Below, piece by piece: positions 23,001 through 35,444 of a stretch of 64,000 bases of DNA; the stretch's first letter is position 1, and each line of letters starts with the position of its first letter. Origin of the DNA: Diadema setosum (Eukaryota > Echinodermata > Echinoidea > Diadematoida > Diadematidae); the NCBI GenBank assembly GCA_033980235.1, contig CM067065.1:28026655-28090654 (forward strand), in the 5' to 3' direction. A model generated the notes under the pieces. It ran no database searches. It was given only the letters and a program-made list of their open reading frames with translations, and had not been told where the DNA came from. The position numbers and the translations under genes are program-made.

Positions 23001-23253
23001 GAAGACTTTGTTCGCAAAAACCAATAAGTCCATTTTTGAAGATTTTGAAGTACGGTCTCTGTCATAAAGTACAAAACAATACCTTTTCAATGATATATTG
23101 GTCACTACATAATAATAAAGGTACATTTTTGAAGGTATGGTCAAAAGAAGCAAAACATTTTCTTATTATTGTCTTTATTTTTCTTGACCTTTAATCGCAA
23201 ATATCTCCATTTGGCAAATATGGACTTATCGGTTTTTGCGAACAAACTCTTCA
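23001..23253. mobile_element. Palindromic MITE (family M), unit A copy
   Basis: About 253 bp with GAAGACTTTGTTCGC at the left and the complementary terminus at the right; sits in the intron between CTLD-N and CTLD-C of gene 2. Confidence 0.85.
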
Positions 23254-23572
23254 TATACATAACCATTTGTATGGGTTTATATAGAATGAGATTTTATTTG
23301 CAGTATTTGGATGATTAAGAGACCCCTTGGCTTTTATTGGAAAACCGTTTAGTTTATTATTGAGTAAGAAGTAACACACACATTTTGATATATTTGGATG
23401 AAGTTCCCAGAGCCGATGTTTATATATATATATAATTGGTTGGAAAGTAAATACAGCTTGGTTGTGGAGGGGATTTAAATTGTAATACAAGTTGCAATGT
23501 TGAGATATAATGCTTAATTTGATACATATTTTGTTTGTTTGTTTGTTTGTTTGTTTGTGTATGGCTCAATGT

Positions 23573-23821
23573 GAAGAGTTTGTTCGCAAAAGCCGAAAAG
23601 TCCATACTTGCTAAATGGAGATATTTGCGTTTCAAGGTCAAGAAAAATAAAGAGAATAATAAAAAAAATGTTGCTTCTTTTGACCATAACTTCAAAAATA
23701 TACCTTTATATGTTGTGACCAATATATCATTTAAAAGGTATTATTTTGTACTTTATGACAGAGACCGTACTTTAAAATGTTCAAAAATGGACTTATCGGA
23801 TTTTGCGAACGAACTCTTCAT
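23573..23821. mobile_element. Palindromic MITE (family M) at the unit A/B register point
   Basis: About 249 bp in reversed internal orientation. Window position 1 corresponds to the interior of this copy, so it marks the period of the large duplication. Confidence 0.85.
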
Positions 23822-25072
23822 ATTACACTCTGACTGTCGTGTAATTATCCCCTTTTTCTTTTCTTTTTTCCCCTTTGTTCTTATTACATAGAGTGGTGGC
23901 ATACATTGATTTAGATATTGAAGTGAAAATAAGATAATTTTGGCTATCATTCATTTATTTATCGTATTGTATTTTAATAATGTGATGTTTGTATTATTGG
24001 TCTGCTCTGATAATGTGTATTTGTATTTTTTACAACTTATTGCATATGTGTACGGGAATGCATTACATGAGGCCTTACATGCCTAAGGGCAATATTAAAA
24101 ATTAATTTTGTGATCCCTAGCCCATGTATTGCTTCATAAATGATACTTTGTCAGACGTAATCAGTGTATTTGTGTTACTGTATCAACTGTGTTATTTTAA
24201 TGTGATTATATGCTATGTTATTGTTATTGTCATTCTCATTTGGCTGAATAAATGATAATAATAACAATAATAATAAAAATAATAATGTCTACCTGAACTA
24301 TCATCATTGATGTTCAAATAAGTGATGGATGCATTTCTTTTACTTAATATCATTATTTTTCATTTTTATTGCATGGCTCCACACTAACCCATTTTCCCTA
24401 CTGGTCCAAACCTTAGAATATCACGTGATATTGAAGGCAACCAGAACCCATGGAGCAATGTGGATCAAGTTAAAGCAGCAAGCAGAACACATCAGTGAAA
24501 GTTTGAGGAAGATTAAACAATTGATGCAAAAGTAATGAAATTTAATAGTTTGGTGTTTAAACCACTAAGATGACTACGTGAGTTTTTGATATCATGTACA
24601 TAGAATATAAAGAAAATACAAAGAAAATTCAATATGTTTTCCCTTTTCTAGCGTAAGGAAAAAAGCACTTGACTATAACCGCTTTCAGAAAGCAGGGGAA
24701 TTAATATACCCATTACGTAATATCATTATATGAGTATGATGCTGATTAACGTGTAATTTTTAAGAAAATTGATTTTGTAGAAGCCTCGTTATATATATAT
24801 TTTGTATTATTGTCCACAGAAAGCGTCAAAGTCTCTTTATCCAGTCATTACAACACCAAAACTTCAAGAATGAATAAAGTTTGCATCGATTCTCCGATTT
24901 TCCTCAAACTTGAACTGATATTTTTCTAAAAATGTTGCTACTTTCACTCAATTTACATTGTTCTTTGGGTTTTGCTTTTCTTTAATGTTAGCAGCAACAT
25001 ACATGTGGTACAGCTATCCATTCCCCGTATCGGAGAACTTGACAAAATATTGCTGGAAACCTGCGATCTTAC
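23822..25072. other. Lectin intron, gene 2
   Basis: Same content as 84-1328. Confidence 0.6.
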
Positions 25073-25390
25073 TCCAAAATCCTGCTTTATCCGTTTTGCT
25101 GTTCCAGTAGGCCTCTGAACCGGGACACGTCCAGCCGCCGTTCACACCTAGTCCACGGCAAGCTAAGTAGATGTCATACATGCCTGGTCCCGGAGCGAAA
25201 AGATCGTCAGTGATGAGGACATTGCCGATGAAGTCATTTTCTTCTATCGAAGAGATCTCGAGCATCGCAGCCCCAGGAGCTTCTGCAGCACACTTATCGG
25301 AGTGAAACTGCCAGTTGCCGCGGGTTCCGTTGGCGGAGATCTTGTAGCAGCTCGTCTGAAACTGGGTCCAACCGGGAGGACAGAGGCTCG
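25073..25390 (-). CDS. C-type lectin domain, N-terminal exon (CTLD-N), gene 2
   Basis: A 318 bp phase 1-1 exon, nearly identical to the gene 1 copy (Gly to Ala before the terminal FW; Asp to a different residue before QCAAE cannot be excluded because a base differs there). It carries the N-terminal cysteine pair, the CAAE cysteine and the extra cysteine pair. Donor TGGA|GTAAGA; splicing to 22756 makes an Asn codon and the sequence FWNWFNETVGF, restoring a continuous lectin fold. Confidence 0.88.
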
Positions 25391-26284
25391 CTGCATGTAC
25401 AAATGTATAATTTATCTTTTTTGTCTTTACACTGCTTAATGAGACGATTTTACCATGGAAATGAAATAGAAAGTCACTTTAGTAGAAGGATGGGTAATTG
25501 GAATCATGTCCATTCACGATCCCAATAGATAGAAGTATACATGGAGACAAAACCTGTTACATGTACTCCTCGTCATTAAATCATTTCCACATAAGACTTT
25601 CCTGAAAAACAATAAAAAAAACTGTTAAAATGAAGGAACTGCACTTTTTGAACATTACTGAATAGCTTGACAGACAGACAGATTAAAAAAAAAATATTCT
25701 AATATTTTTGGGCGATTTTTACACACAGCCTTCTGCTTACACTGTACTTGGGAATCTGGTAAAAATAGGTATCGTGGAACGTGCGCATGCTTTGGTACCC
25801 TCTCCCTCGTTCATTCTTCCCGTGACAGTTTAGGAACATGCCAAAATGTTTTGGCAAAATATGACATAGATGCATGACTGACTAATTAGACTTCTAAATG
25901 GGATGCCTTGTTATCATTAAGACTTGAATAAAGTATTGTATCTCAACAGGACAGAAAATTTACTATGTATGTAATATTACCATGGCATGACATTATACAT
26001 TGTTCTTTTATCATGCTTAGATGAACGCGTCTCCATTGTTACGTCATTCTGCTTGGAGGTCACCGAAGTTCCTAGTACTTTAACATGTTATGAGTTTGAT
26101 ATCTGTCTTAATACGGGGTTCACTGCACTGGAACAATAAAGACATTCAATACCCTGGAAAATCTTTTGGACCTACCTGCACTTACGAATGCTATAAAAAA
26201 CTATATTAATGTGTAGTACAGACATAGACAATTCCCTGAGTACAACAGCAACAAAGTACAACTTGTCCTGGTCAACTTCTTAAT
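25391..26284. other. Intron between kringle and CTLD-N, gene 2
   Basis: Same content as 1647-2542; nothing recognised. Confidence 0.6.
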
Positions 26285-27650
26285 TGTGGCCGTGCATCAC
26301 AAAACCAACCAATTCGCACTCTTTGATTTTACATGAGATCTCAAAAATTGTTAAATGGGTCGACACAGTTAATTTTAAGCTTTCATTTTTTTTTTTTTAA
26401 AGAGCTGCTCTTTGTTTACAGTATTCTTAACCCTAGCTAAGCCGGGGGGGGGGGGGGGGGGGGGGCGCCTCGGAGCCCCCCCCCCCCTCGATGTTCCGCG
26501 CGATGTATCGCAATTGCAAACATTTATCGCCCCGACATTTCATGACTTCTTCTTTCGAGTCTCCCGCATCTTTTGACACCAAATTTGCGACGCCCGCGCG
26601 CCCGGTTCCGAAGTTACGCATAAATATGTACTTGCATGTCAGACCAAAAATTGCTCAAAAACGTTAATTCGTGCACAATTTCAATGCAAACTGTGCTTAC
26701 AGGCAAATGTCATAAAAGCATGATTATTTTGGTTTTTTTTTTATTAAAATCAATGAATAACATATTTTCTTGTTCGGAGCGATGTCGCGGACAAATGTCA
26801 TCGAAAAAACAATGAAAAACATAAAGTCGAAAAAAAAGAAATTCATAAGAAATTCCAAAAAACAATAAAATACTTCAGAATTTTTTTCTGATTTCACAAT
26901 TTTTTTTATTACATTTGCTAAGGACACTAACAAGAATATTTACACAAAAAATGTGCTTGTTTTGTGCCTTATTTTGTGATTTATACCAAATAGTCTGATT
27001 TTATGCATCATCATGCATAAATTAGCATAATTTAGCATAAATGATGATTTTTTTTTGAAAAAAATAACTTCATGGTATTTTAGATTACATCATAGGCAAT
27101 GTGTGTACCAATTTTCGTCGCGATCGCGCGGTCGACGGCCGAGATCTATCAACTACCTAAATAGCCCGGCCTAGTTAGGGTTAAGTTTGAGATCATAAAA
27201 TGAATGAGAAAGTGTGTTTTCAGCCATTTTTCTACCATTTTTTGTAAAAGTAAAATCAGGGAGGTCCCTGTTCATTTCTTGAAAATCCTTAGCACACTCT
27301 TAACTTTTAGCTTTAACAACTTTTGACAGGATAATGCTACTGCTCTGAAAGATTGGATTAATCACGGACCGAATATGTTAATAAATCGTGCTCAATATCA
27401 GCTTGATCTGATTATACCTTCATTGCTGTTGATGCGGTAGTTTTCATCTTGTTTTTGTCCCTTTCATCGCACAGCTAACACGGCTTGGTAAAGATTAAGC
27501 GCTTGATTAGACCCCGTACTCTAGAGCCCCTTTTTCAATTCACACTTTTCAAGAGTGTTTGCTTTCTTTCCAATCCTTCGATAGGTAAAGAGAGTCCATT
27601 TGATTTGAGTTATACATCATTTTAAAGCTTAGAGTCTGATCTTTTAGGAT
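26285..27650. mobile_element. Repeat family X, split by nested element, unit B
   Basis: Paralogue of 2543-3912, including the nested TTAA element. Confidence 0.72.
26427..27184. mobile_element. piggyBac-like nonautonomous element, unit B
   Basis: Paralogue of 2680-3444 with both TTAA sites and both termini present. Confidence 0.82.
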
Positions 27651-27761
27651 CTGTAATTAGGTTTTATCATTTATACACAAGATGAGTCCATGCATAAGCT
27701 GTAATTTCCCATGTCAAACTGAATTTGGCCGAAAATTGGACTTGGGTCGTTCTTATATTCA
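27650..27761. mobile_element. GACTTGGGTCGTTC family fragment, unit B
   Basis: Paralogue of 3913-4023. Confidence 0.7.
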
Positions 27762-27872
27762 GGTCTTCAATTGTGTTTTAACGTTGTCCCGTATCAATAG
27801 CAACAGTGCGATTAGAAACATCGTTAAAAAGCGCCATATCAATGCAATAGTTATTGCCATTATTATTATTAT

Positions 27873-27905
<33 letters not shown>

Positions 27906-28119
27906 TATTAGTATTATTATTGTTACCATTATTATTATTATCATTATATTTTCTCATTACTGTATGGCAAAGCTTACAAAATTCAGAAATTAAGAAACCA
28001 TTCACAAACAAGGGAACAAAGGAGAGATTTAGAAGAAAACAAAAAAGAACAAACAAAACAGTATCAACAAAAACCAAGAAACCCATGACAAAAAAAAAAA
28101 GGGGGAAAAAAAAACTCGC

Positions 28120-28404
28120 CTTGAGAAGTACTTGGGCTGTTACAACTAACGCTAGGCGGGCCTACTGGGCAGAGCTCCCAACGAAGGCTTGGGTCCGTTG
28201 TATAGCACCATGCCGATGACGCTGAGTCTGGATTCCTGCAGTAGTTGTGCTCGCCGAGACCTGCGTTCGGATAATTTTCTGGTGTTTTCGCGTGAGTATG
28301 CGGAGACTGCTCGGTCCACATCTGGCAGGGGATGCCACTCAGCGTTTGATTGATAACGCCGCGGTAGTCGGCGGCGTCATCCAGCACATAGCATTCGCTG
28401 GGTG
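28120..28404 (-). CDS. Kringle domain exon, gene 2
   Basis: A 285 bp exon with the same six-cysteine kringle as gene 1 and two visible amino-acid differences: Met to Thr after the fourth cysteine (WCYTTDP), and Ala to Thr near the end. Acceptor TTTGTCAG. The donor is again the GC type, CAAG|GCGAGT, followed by a poly-T run. Phase 1 at both ends. Position between EGF1 and CTLD-N is as in gene 1. Confidence 0.9.
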
Positions 28405-28658
28405 CTGACAAACGTGATCCGAATGCCAAAAATAGGCAGACAAACAAACAGACAGACAAACAAACGTACATTAGTGGCATTATATGCTTAAGGAAAGGAT
28501 ATATGTTTATGAAAACTTTGAGCCAAAATGTCAACATTTTATTATGAAAATAGTTGAATATTGAATGACATACTAGAACATCATATTGGAGAGAAACCTT
28601 TCGAACCCATTGACTTGCAAATAGCTTCACTTCCCATTGCAGTATACAAGCGTTTTGT

Positions 28659-28716
<58 letters not shown>

Positions 28717-29749
28717 AGAAAATCTGGCCTAAGAACATATCATGTAAAAAAAAAAATACAAACATTACCACATGAGGAACATTGTCTATGGGTATGAAAA
28801 AAAAATGACCACAACAAAAGGATCCTAAAATCACTGACGGCTGAGGCGACAAAATCGAGTAAGAAGTCACATTATCAAAATCGGTCAAAACAATCGGATT
28901 TCTGTGTTTGGCATAATTTTCGAGTCTAATGTTTTGTCTATCATCTGCCGAAATATGGAAGCTAAATGATCAAATGAAAGGCAAGAAATCAGCGTTTTGT
29001 TTGCCATGATTTTCCAACATTCAACGTTACAGAAACGTGTCGGAAGATTTGGATTTAGGGCCACAACTAGACTCCACCCCTAGCAACGAGGGAGTGATCT
29101 TATTGATCAGTGCGTGGCGTCCTGATTATTGATTGGTCGTGCATAGACCGCTGGCGCTGAGCTTGAATGAACGTCATGGACGTCTCTACTAGCATACCTT
29201 CTATTTTCAAGGGGTGAAAACTGTCTCGCCTCCCCTTGATCATGTTAGCGTCGGAAGAAAAACTTTCAAGACGTTTTTTCTAGAAACACTGATTTCCTCA
29301 ACCACTTGACATGCGCTAAAAAAACAATCATCGATATCTCCACAACCGAGTACTTTTATGAGTTGCGGTATATATGAAATTAAAGAAAAAGAGTAAGGTA
29401 ATAATAATATGTCATTTTCAGAAAGTTTTCCTCCCCGACTTTTGGATGCTGTAGCGGGTCTCGGGGCCTTACACCTGTTCATGTGAATAGAAACGAGGGT
29501 GAGAGAGAAGGGGAAAGGACTTCTCTTACGAAGATGTATGAAGAGTTGGACTAAAATATAAACGCTCATGTTTTGTTTTCAAGTACTGCCATCTGCTTAC
29601 TGTTTGTTAACATGTCTATTACCGGGGAGGCAAAATGGAATAACTCTTTTTAATAACAACGGATGTAAAAGTGACAATGCTGTATCTTTGATAAGTAGAC
29701 GTTAAAAAAAATTCCACCCAAAAATATTAACACTAATACTAATATATAT
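28405..29749. other. Intron between EGF1 and kringle, gene 2
   Basis: Same content as 4667-5996, with a longer (TA)n tract. Confidence 0.55.
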
Positions 29750-29998
29750 GAAGGGTTTGTTTGCAAAAACCCATAAGTCCATTTTTGAAGATTTTGAAGT
29801 ACGATCTCTGTCATAAAGTACAAAATAATACCTTTTAAATGATATATTGGTCACTACATATAGAGGTATATTTTTGAAGTTATGGTCAAAAGAAGCACAA
29901 ATTTTCTTATTATTCTCTTTATTTTTCTTGACCTTTAATCGCAAATATCACCGTTTGGCAAATATGGACTTATCGGTTTTTGCAAACAAACTCTTCAT
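29750..29998. mobile_element. Palindromic MITE (family M), unit B copy
   Basis: Paralogue of 5997-6246, with the same GAAGGGTTTG start and a flanking (TA)n tract. Confidence 0.85.
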
Positions 29999-30093
29999 AT
30001 ATATGTATATAATATATATGTATATATATATATATATATATACATATAATGTGCGTGTGTGTGTGTGGTGTGTGTGTGTGTGTGTGTGTGTGT

Positions 30094-30782
30094 GTGACCC
30101 TGCACCACAAAACCAACAAAAAGTCGCCAGTTATGAGTAATCTGGCACATTCTGAAAGAGCAGACTCTAAGCTTCAAAATATTGTATAACTCATTTCAAA
30201 TAGATATTTCTAACCTGCATAAATATAAGAAAGAAGGTCCACATTCTGGGAAAGTTTGAACTGAGAAAAGAGGCTCTAAAGTACAGGGCCTATTCAAGCG
30301 CTTAATATTTACTAAGTGGTGCTACCTGTGCCACGAATGGGACAAAAACATGGTGTAATTCACTGTAGCAACGTCAATGAAGGGATAATCAGATAAAGTT
30401 GAAATTAAGTGTGCTCTATCAACCCCTTCGGTCCATGATAAATGCCAACTTTCCGAGCAGTAGTGCTATCTTTTCAAAAGTTATTAGAGGTGAAAGTGGT
30501 GAGAGTGCAAAGGATTTTTTTAAGATGTGAAAAGGGGCCTCTAAGAAAAACCTGATTACACTTACTATACCAAAAAGGGGGATGTAGAAAAACTGCTGAA
30601 AAAGCACTTTCCCATTAAATCTATGATCCCAAGCTGAAGATTAATGGAGAAGAGGAATAACTCTTTTAGAAAATTAATTATGAAAACCTCAAAATTGGCT
30701 TGGTTGACCGGTTTACCCTTTTTTGAGTCTTCACGTAAAATCAAAGAGTACGACATTTTGTTCGTTTTGTGATGCACGGTCT
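30094..30782. mobile_element. Repeat family X with inverted termini, unit B
   Basis: Paralogue of 6342-7029 with both inverted ends. Confidence 0.78.
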
Positions 30783-30828
30783 CATAATCCTTTATTTCTA
30801 CTGTACAATAATTGCTCTTGAAACTCAC

Positions 30829-30981
30829 CTTCGCAGCTCACTCCGTCAGAGCCAATTTCGTACCCTTCTTCGCAGGTGCACTCATATGAAAAGCCATCAA
30901 AAATACACCCTCCGTAGAGAATGTCACAGGGAAAGTTCTCTGTAGTAACATTGCACGGGTTGGACGCATTTTGAGAAGCCA
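30829..30981 (-). CDS. EGF-like domain exon (EGF1), gene 2
   Basis: A 153 bp phase 1-1 exon encoding a six-cysteine EGF module with the same residues as the gene 1 copy. Acceptor ACGACAG, donor GAAG|GTGAGT. It is the first recognisable exon of gene 2. Phase 1 at its acceptor demands an upstream exon ending in phase 1, presumably the signal peptide, which I could not identify. It splices to the kringle exon 2.4 kb downstream, giving an Ala codon at the junction. Confidence 0.88.
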
Positions 30982-33519
30982 CTGTCGTAAAAGACAAAAT
31001 ACAACATAAAATACGGTCAATAATTGCAATGTACTTCGTCTGACACTTCTAGTACTATTTTGTTAACGGCAGATTCTGGAAAATCCCATTCCAAACTTCA
31101 GAATAATATACAACGCAATACAAATAGATTGTCCAAACCTACTTAGATAATGATCCGAAAGTACATATCCTGGGGGAAATGGTTACTGAGAAAGAAGGCT
31201 TTGAAATTTGAGTCTATTGAACAAGTTTTTGTAAAGGAACCTGGTTACCTGCGTATCCAGTTTTTGGGTATTCCAGAATTCAATATGGAAAAGATAACGT
31301 GATAAACTCCATCAAGCTAAGAAATGAACTGAATGAGACACAGATCAGGATGCAAATAGCAAGGGGAACCACACTGAAAGATCACAGAATAAAGCGTTAA
31401 TTCTGCACACTATGTTACTCTATTCATGACTTGAACTAACTTTCAACTAGAAGCATTTTTCAAAAGTTATCACAGTTGAAAGTGATGAATGTGTCAACGT
31501 TTTTTTTTTTTTTTTACAAAAAAGGGGGCCTCCAAGGCATGCCTTATCAATCAATCTGTTCTAAATAGAAAATTGTAGAAAAACGCAAGGGAATAATTTT
31601 CCTTCTGTTTGTTGATCTGAGGTAAAGAATTGTGTAGAAGAAAGAAATGTTCTTTCAGAATAGTTTAAACTCGAAAATTGACTAAGGTGAACCGTTTCAC
31701 AGTTTCTGAGTCTTTGCACGGAATCTTGGCATGCCACTTCATTGCAGATTTTCTGGTGTACAGTTACAAATAACAACTGTCTCTTCCTCATCATACTAAA
31801 CAACAATTAACAGCTTTGTGATGATTGCAGCGATTTATGCAATGAATCGACGATGTACATAAAACAAAGTAATCTTATCATGTAGGGTTTAACTTGCTAT
31901 GTTCGCCGACTGGCTCATATTTCTTGAATTTTAGTATTACACAAACTAAGAGATTACCGAATCACATTTCTGTCACCATGTTTCCTTTCTTTGACTGGAG
32001 CAACATTGTTTTGCCTGAGCTGGCTTATCTACAAGGTAGGTCAAGTTCGGATGGATTACCAAAATAATGAGAGTCTTGATTATTTTTTTTATAGCAAGTA
32101 AAGCATTTGTTTTTATCTTCTGCCTGTGCACATACATGTTCTAGTTATTTTTACCATTGGAGGACACACACTACTATACCTTTAGGTCTTATTGAATAAA
32201 GATATATAAACTGATAAACCAACGGATGTTTATTACCAAAATGCAAACATGGGAGGACAGGACAAATGTAGTTGAATTATGAAAGAAAATTCAAATACAC
32301 ATACAAAGATGTACATTATGCAGAAATACGATAAAATAGATTGTCTCCGAGATCATAAGCCAGTAAACTTCTACCAATTTATATCATGTTTGTAATCCAT
32401 GCCCATATCAAAGACTTCAATTATATACGTAAAATTGTCTACTCAATTTTTCGTTTGGGTTTCTTTGTTTTTCTTTCTTTTGTCTGTTTGTTTAAGATTA
32501 CACTGGTTACCAGAAAGATGAAGAGCAGAGAACGTCCACATGAAGACAGTAGAAGACATGAAGGCCATTTCCCCGCATTCATCTGGTTGGAATAATAGAG
32601 ATATTTATTTTGTAATTCGTGTTATGTAATTTTAGTGTTTAAAAGGGGTTTATGACATGGTTGAAAAAACGATATATAGATATCTTATGACATTTCAACA
32701 AGCACACAACCATTTGTAAAAGAAAAAAAAAACGAAATCCAAAGCAAAGCGGTTTCATTTTCATTTTGATAAAAAGATGAATTTTGATGTCGCTTCGGAA
32801 ATAACATTTAGTCATTTGTATCAATCCAAATCAATTAGAAGGGACTGTATACAAATAACACGCGTCTGACGAATACAATACATTGATGTCTTTGGCAGGA
32901 TGTAAAAGCATAGTTTCTATAGCTCTTCAGAAATAAATCATGATCAGACTGAGGATAATGCGCAACACACCATTCATCACAAAGTAATGATTAGCATTGT
33001 CATTCGAAGGAGAATGGGAAGAGGAATATAAAACAAATCCGATCACTTTCTAACATGAACAAAAAACAAAAACAAAAACCCACAAACAAACAAACAAGCA
33101 AACGTGAAATGTTAATAGATTCTAAAAATATGGATAGAATTCCACGCGCTTTAATTGTTCTTTGTCAGTAGTACAATGAAGAATGTACGCTAATGCCCTG
33201 TATTAAAATGAACTTCTCTGTGAGTGAATATGCTTACCTATTTGACTGTTCTATTGATATCCACACGATTCCGATGTCTACTCAAGGCATATATGCATGG
33301 TATACAGCGCGAAGCAACAATCATGGTAATCTCTGGCCTTTCACTTAGCCATTCCACCTTCCCCGATTGTTGAAATGCATCTTTGCTACCAGCACTTTTA
33401 AGGAATATTTATTATTCTGCTCCGTTCACTCGCTCGTGCCAGTGTCATGACAATAATATATCGTACACATTTGTCATGGACTATTGTAATGTTATCAGCG
33501 TATGAGCAGTGCACAAAGC

Positions 33520-33560
<41 letters not shown>

Positions 33561-33959
33561 GTTCAGAGTTGTCGATTTTCCCAAATTGATATCTCGACTG
33601 TGATTTGCCGAAAGCACAACTATAGGGATTAACAAATGAAGCAGCCGCAGACGGATGAAACGAAAGTCCAGTTACAGTTAATATATTGTAACGAAAGATT
33701 ATCTGCTTCCTATTAGTAGGCAGGAAACGTCCGCTATCAGTTAGAGCGTGTAGATGTACTCCAATCAACACTTTGCACCACACAACACACATCACACCAA
33801 TTTAGTCTGACAGGTAGAAGAACAGCTTGAAAAGAGAGGACGCAGCATCTTCCAGACACGACAGCAAGTTTATTAGTGGCTGTGTACGTTTCTAGTCCCA
33901 AACTATTCCAGACTCACAACTCTGAATCTTTAGACGGATCCAACTATATCTTTCTACAA
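30982..33959. other. Upstream region of gene 2 with no recognised exon
   Basis: Paralogous to 7229-10230, with small indels that break the short frames seen in unit A. Confidence 0.5.
31978..32035 (+). other. Plus-strand exon-like ATG to donor segment, unit B
   Basis: Identical copy of the 8232-8289 segment, with the same ATG context and GTAGGT donor. Function unknown. Confidence 0.15.
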
Positions 33960-34532
33960 AAGGGCTTTTTACACTTGTGTTTCTTAACCCCGGACTTTCT
34001 CTGACCCAGGACTATCGTTAGTCCCGTACCATTTTTTTTTTTCAGCTTTTTACACTCGCCAATTAGTCCCGTACTATCTCTTGTCCGGGGCTAAGGAGAA
34101 AACTGACCTTTTTACACTCGTATTTCTTAGCCCCGGACTTTCCAAACCAGATGAATATTCATGATTACGCTGTGTACTGTACACGTACACGCACGCATAG
34201 GCAGCACTTGATTACCTCGTTTCTGATTGGTCAGTGAGGGTCGGACTTCGTCTCCGTCGCTTAGCCCAGGATTATTATTTTTTTTTTTCGTTTTGTTTAC
34301 ACTCACTGCTTGGCACCACAATTGCGGTGCTAACCCTGCTATTTTGCAGGGCCAGATAGTACGGTACTATCGGCGGGGCTAACCCACTTTGGCAAAAACA
34401 AGGGTAAACAGAAAGTGGGCTAAGGATAGTCCCGTACCAACGGGGGGGGGGGGGATTAAGCCCCCCCCCCCCCCCCTTAGCCCCACCGTTGGTACGGGAC
34501 TAAGCAAAAATTTACAAGTGTAAAAAGCCCTT
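33960..34532. mobile_element. Inverted-repeat element with G/C-run hairpin, unit B
   Basis: Paralogue of 10231-10800 with the same termini; homopolymer lengths differ. Confidence 0.78.
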
Positions 34533-34728
34533 ATGTGGTATACATCACTAGGCCTGGCTTGTGCGGCACGCCATCAAGCGCCAAGAGAGTAAAGGTACTG
34601 GGCAAAGGCTGAACCTAAGTATAGTATAAGTATAGTATAACTTTTGAAAGAGTTAGGAAGGCTAGGTACTCTCTGCCGATTAGCTATCCGTCCTGGAACA
34701 TGACCCTATCAGTAGAACGAACGTCCAT

Positions 34729-35444
34729 GACAATTCCAGCGAACGTCCGTGACGTATGCAATCCCTCCGATAGGGATAACTTGTCCCGAAAGTGTCCTGT
34801 ATTCTTTAAAACTTTTAGCTCCAATAGCCAAAAATACAGTTTTACAAAGTAAACAATGAGTTTAGAGCAGTAGTTTCAGAATTTTTAAGGCGTTATGTGA
34901 TCATGATGAACAAACATTTGGAAATTTACTCACAATTTTACGCTTGTTTTCCCTCTAATTACACAAAAACAGCTAAACACTTAAAACAAAGTTATAGGAA
35001 AATGAAATTTTGCGTAATCTGTAATTTCTGTGCATTTAAATTTCTTTCTAATGAGGATCTGGAGACAATTTGTACTGTTACAGGTTCTGAAAGTTTTGCT
35101 CACGGACGTTCTGTCCGAGAAAGGAAATTTCTGATAATTACAAATATAGCACTGCACATAAAGTTAATGTTACTTGAAAATATTACCAAATCACCGAGCC
35201 GCTCATACCCAAAAGTGAATAATGTTCAGCACTCAATTTACTTGTAATAACAAAAGGAAAACGTTTCGGTCACGGATGTTCGTTGGTAAAATAAGTCAAT
35301 GGATTACATAGTAGGAGAAAGAGGACCAGTGCCACTTTTTAGTGACAGGTGCTCCAAGTGTTTATCTTTTGAGTATGGTAGCTGCCATCTCAAACAGAAC
35401 ACATCCAGTTTTGGTCTCCACAACGGACGTTCGCTGTAATTGTC
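34729..35444. mobile_element. Inverted-repeat element rich in GAACGTCCGTGA motifs, unit B
   Basis: Paralogue of 11003-11719 with the same termini. Confidence 0.6.

Larger units (their letters stand above)
18446..30981 (-). other. Gene 2: EGF-kringle-CTLD-Thr stalk-EGF-TM receptor (lacks 5' exon)
   Basis: Gene model from six exons on the minus strand: 30981-30829, 28404-28120, 25390-25073, 22756-22433, 20828-20673 and 18621-18446. Every internal junction is phase 1 and the joined frame stays open to a TGA at 18446-18448, giving about 469 residues. The product would be a type I membrane protein with two EGF modules, one kringle, one C-type lectin domain, a Thr-rich (probably O-glycosylated) stalk and a short basic tail. 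The signal-peptide exon is missing from the model; it should lie between 30981 and 42175. Confidence 0.75.
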
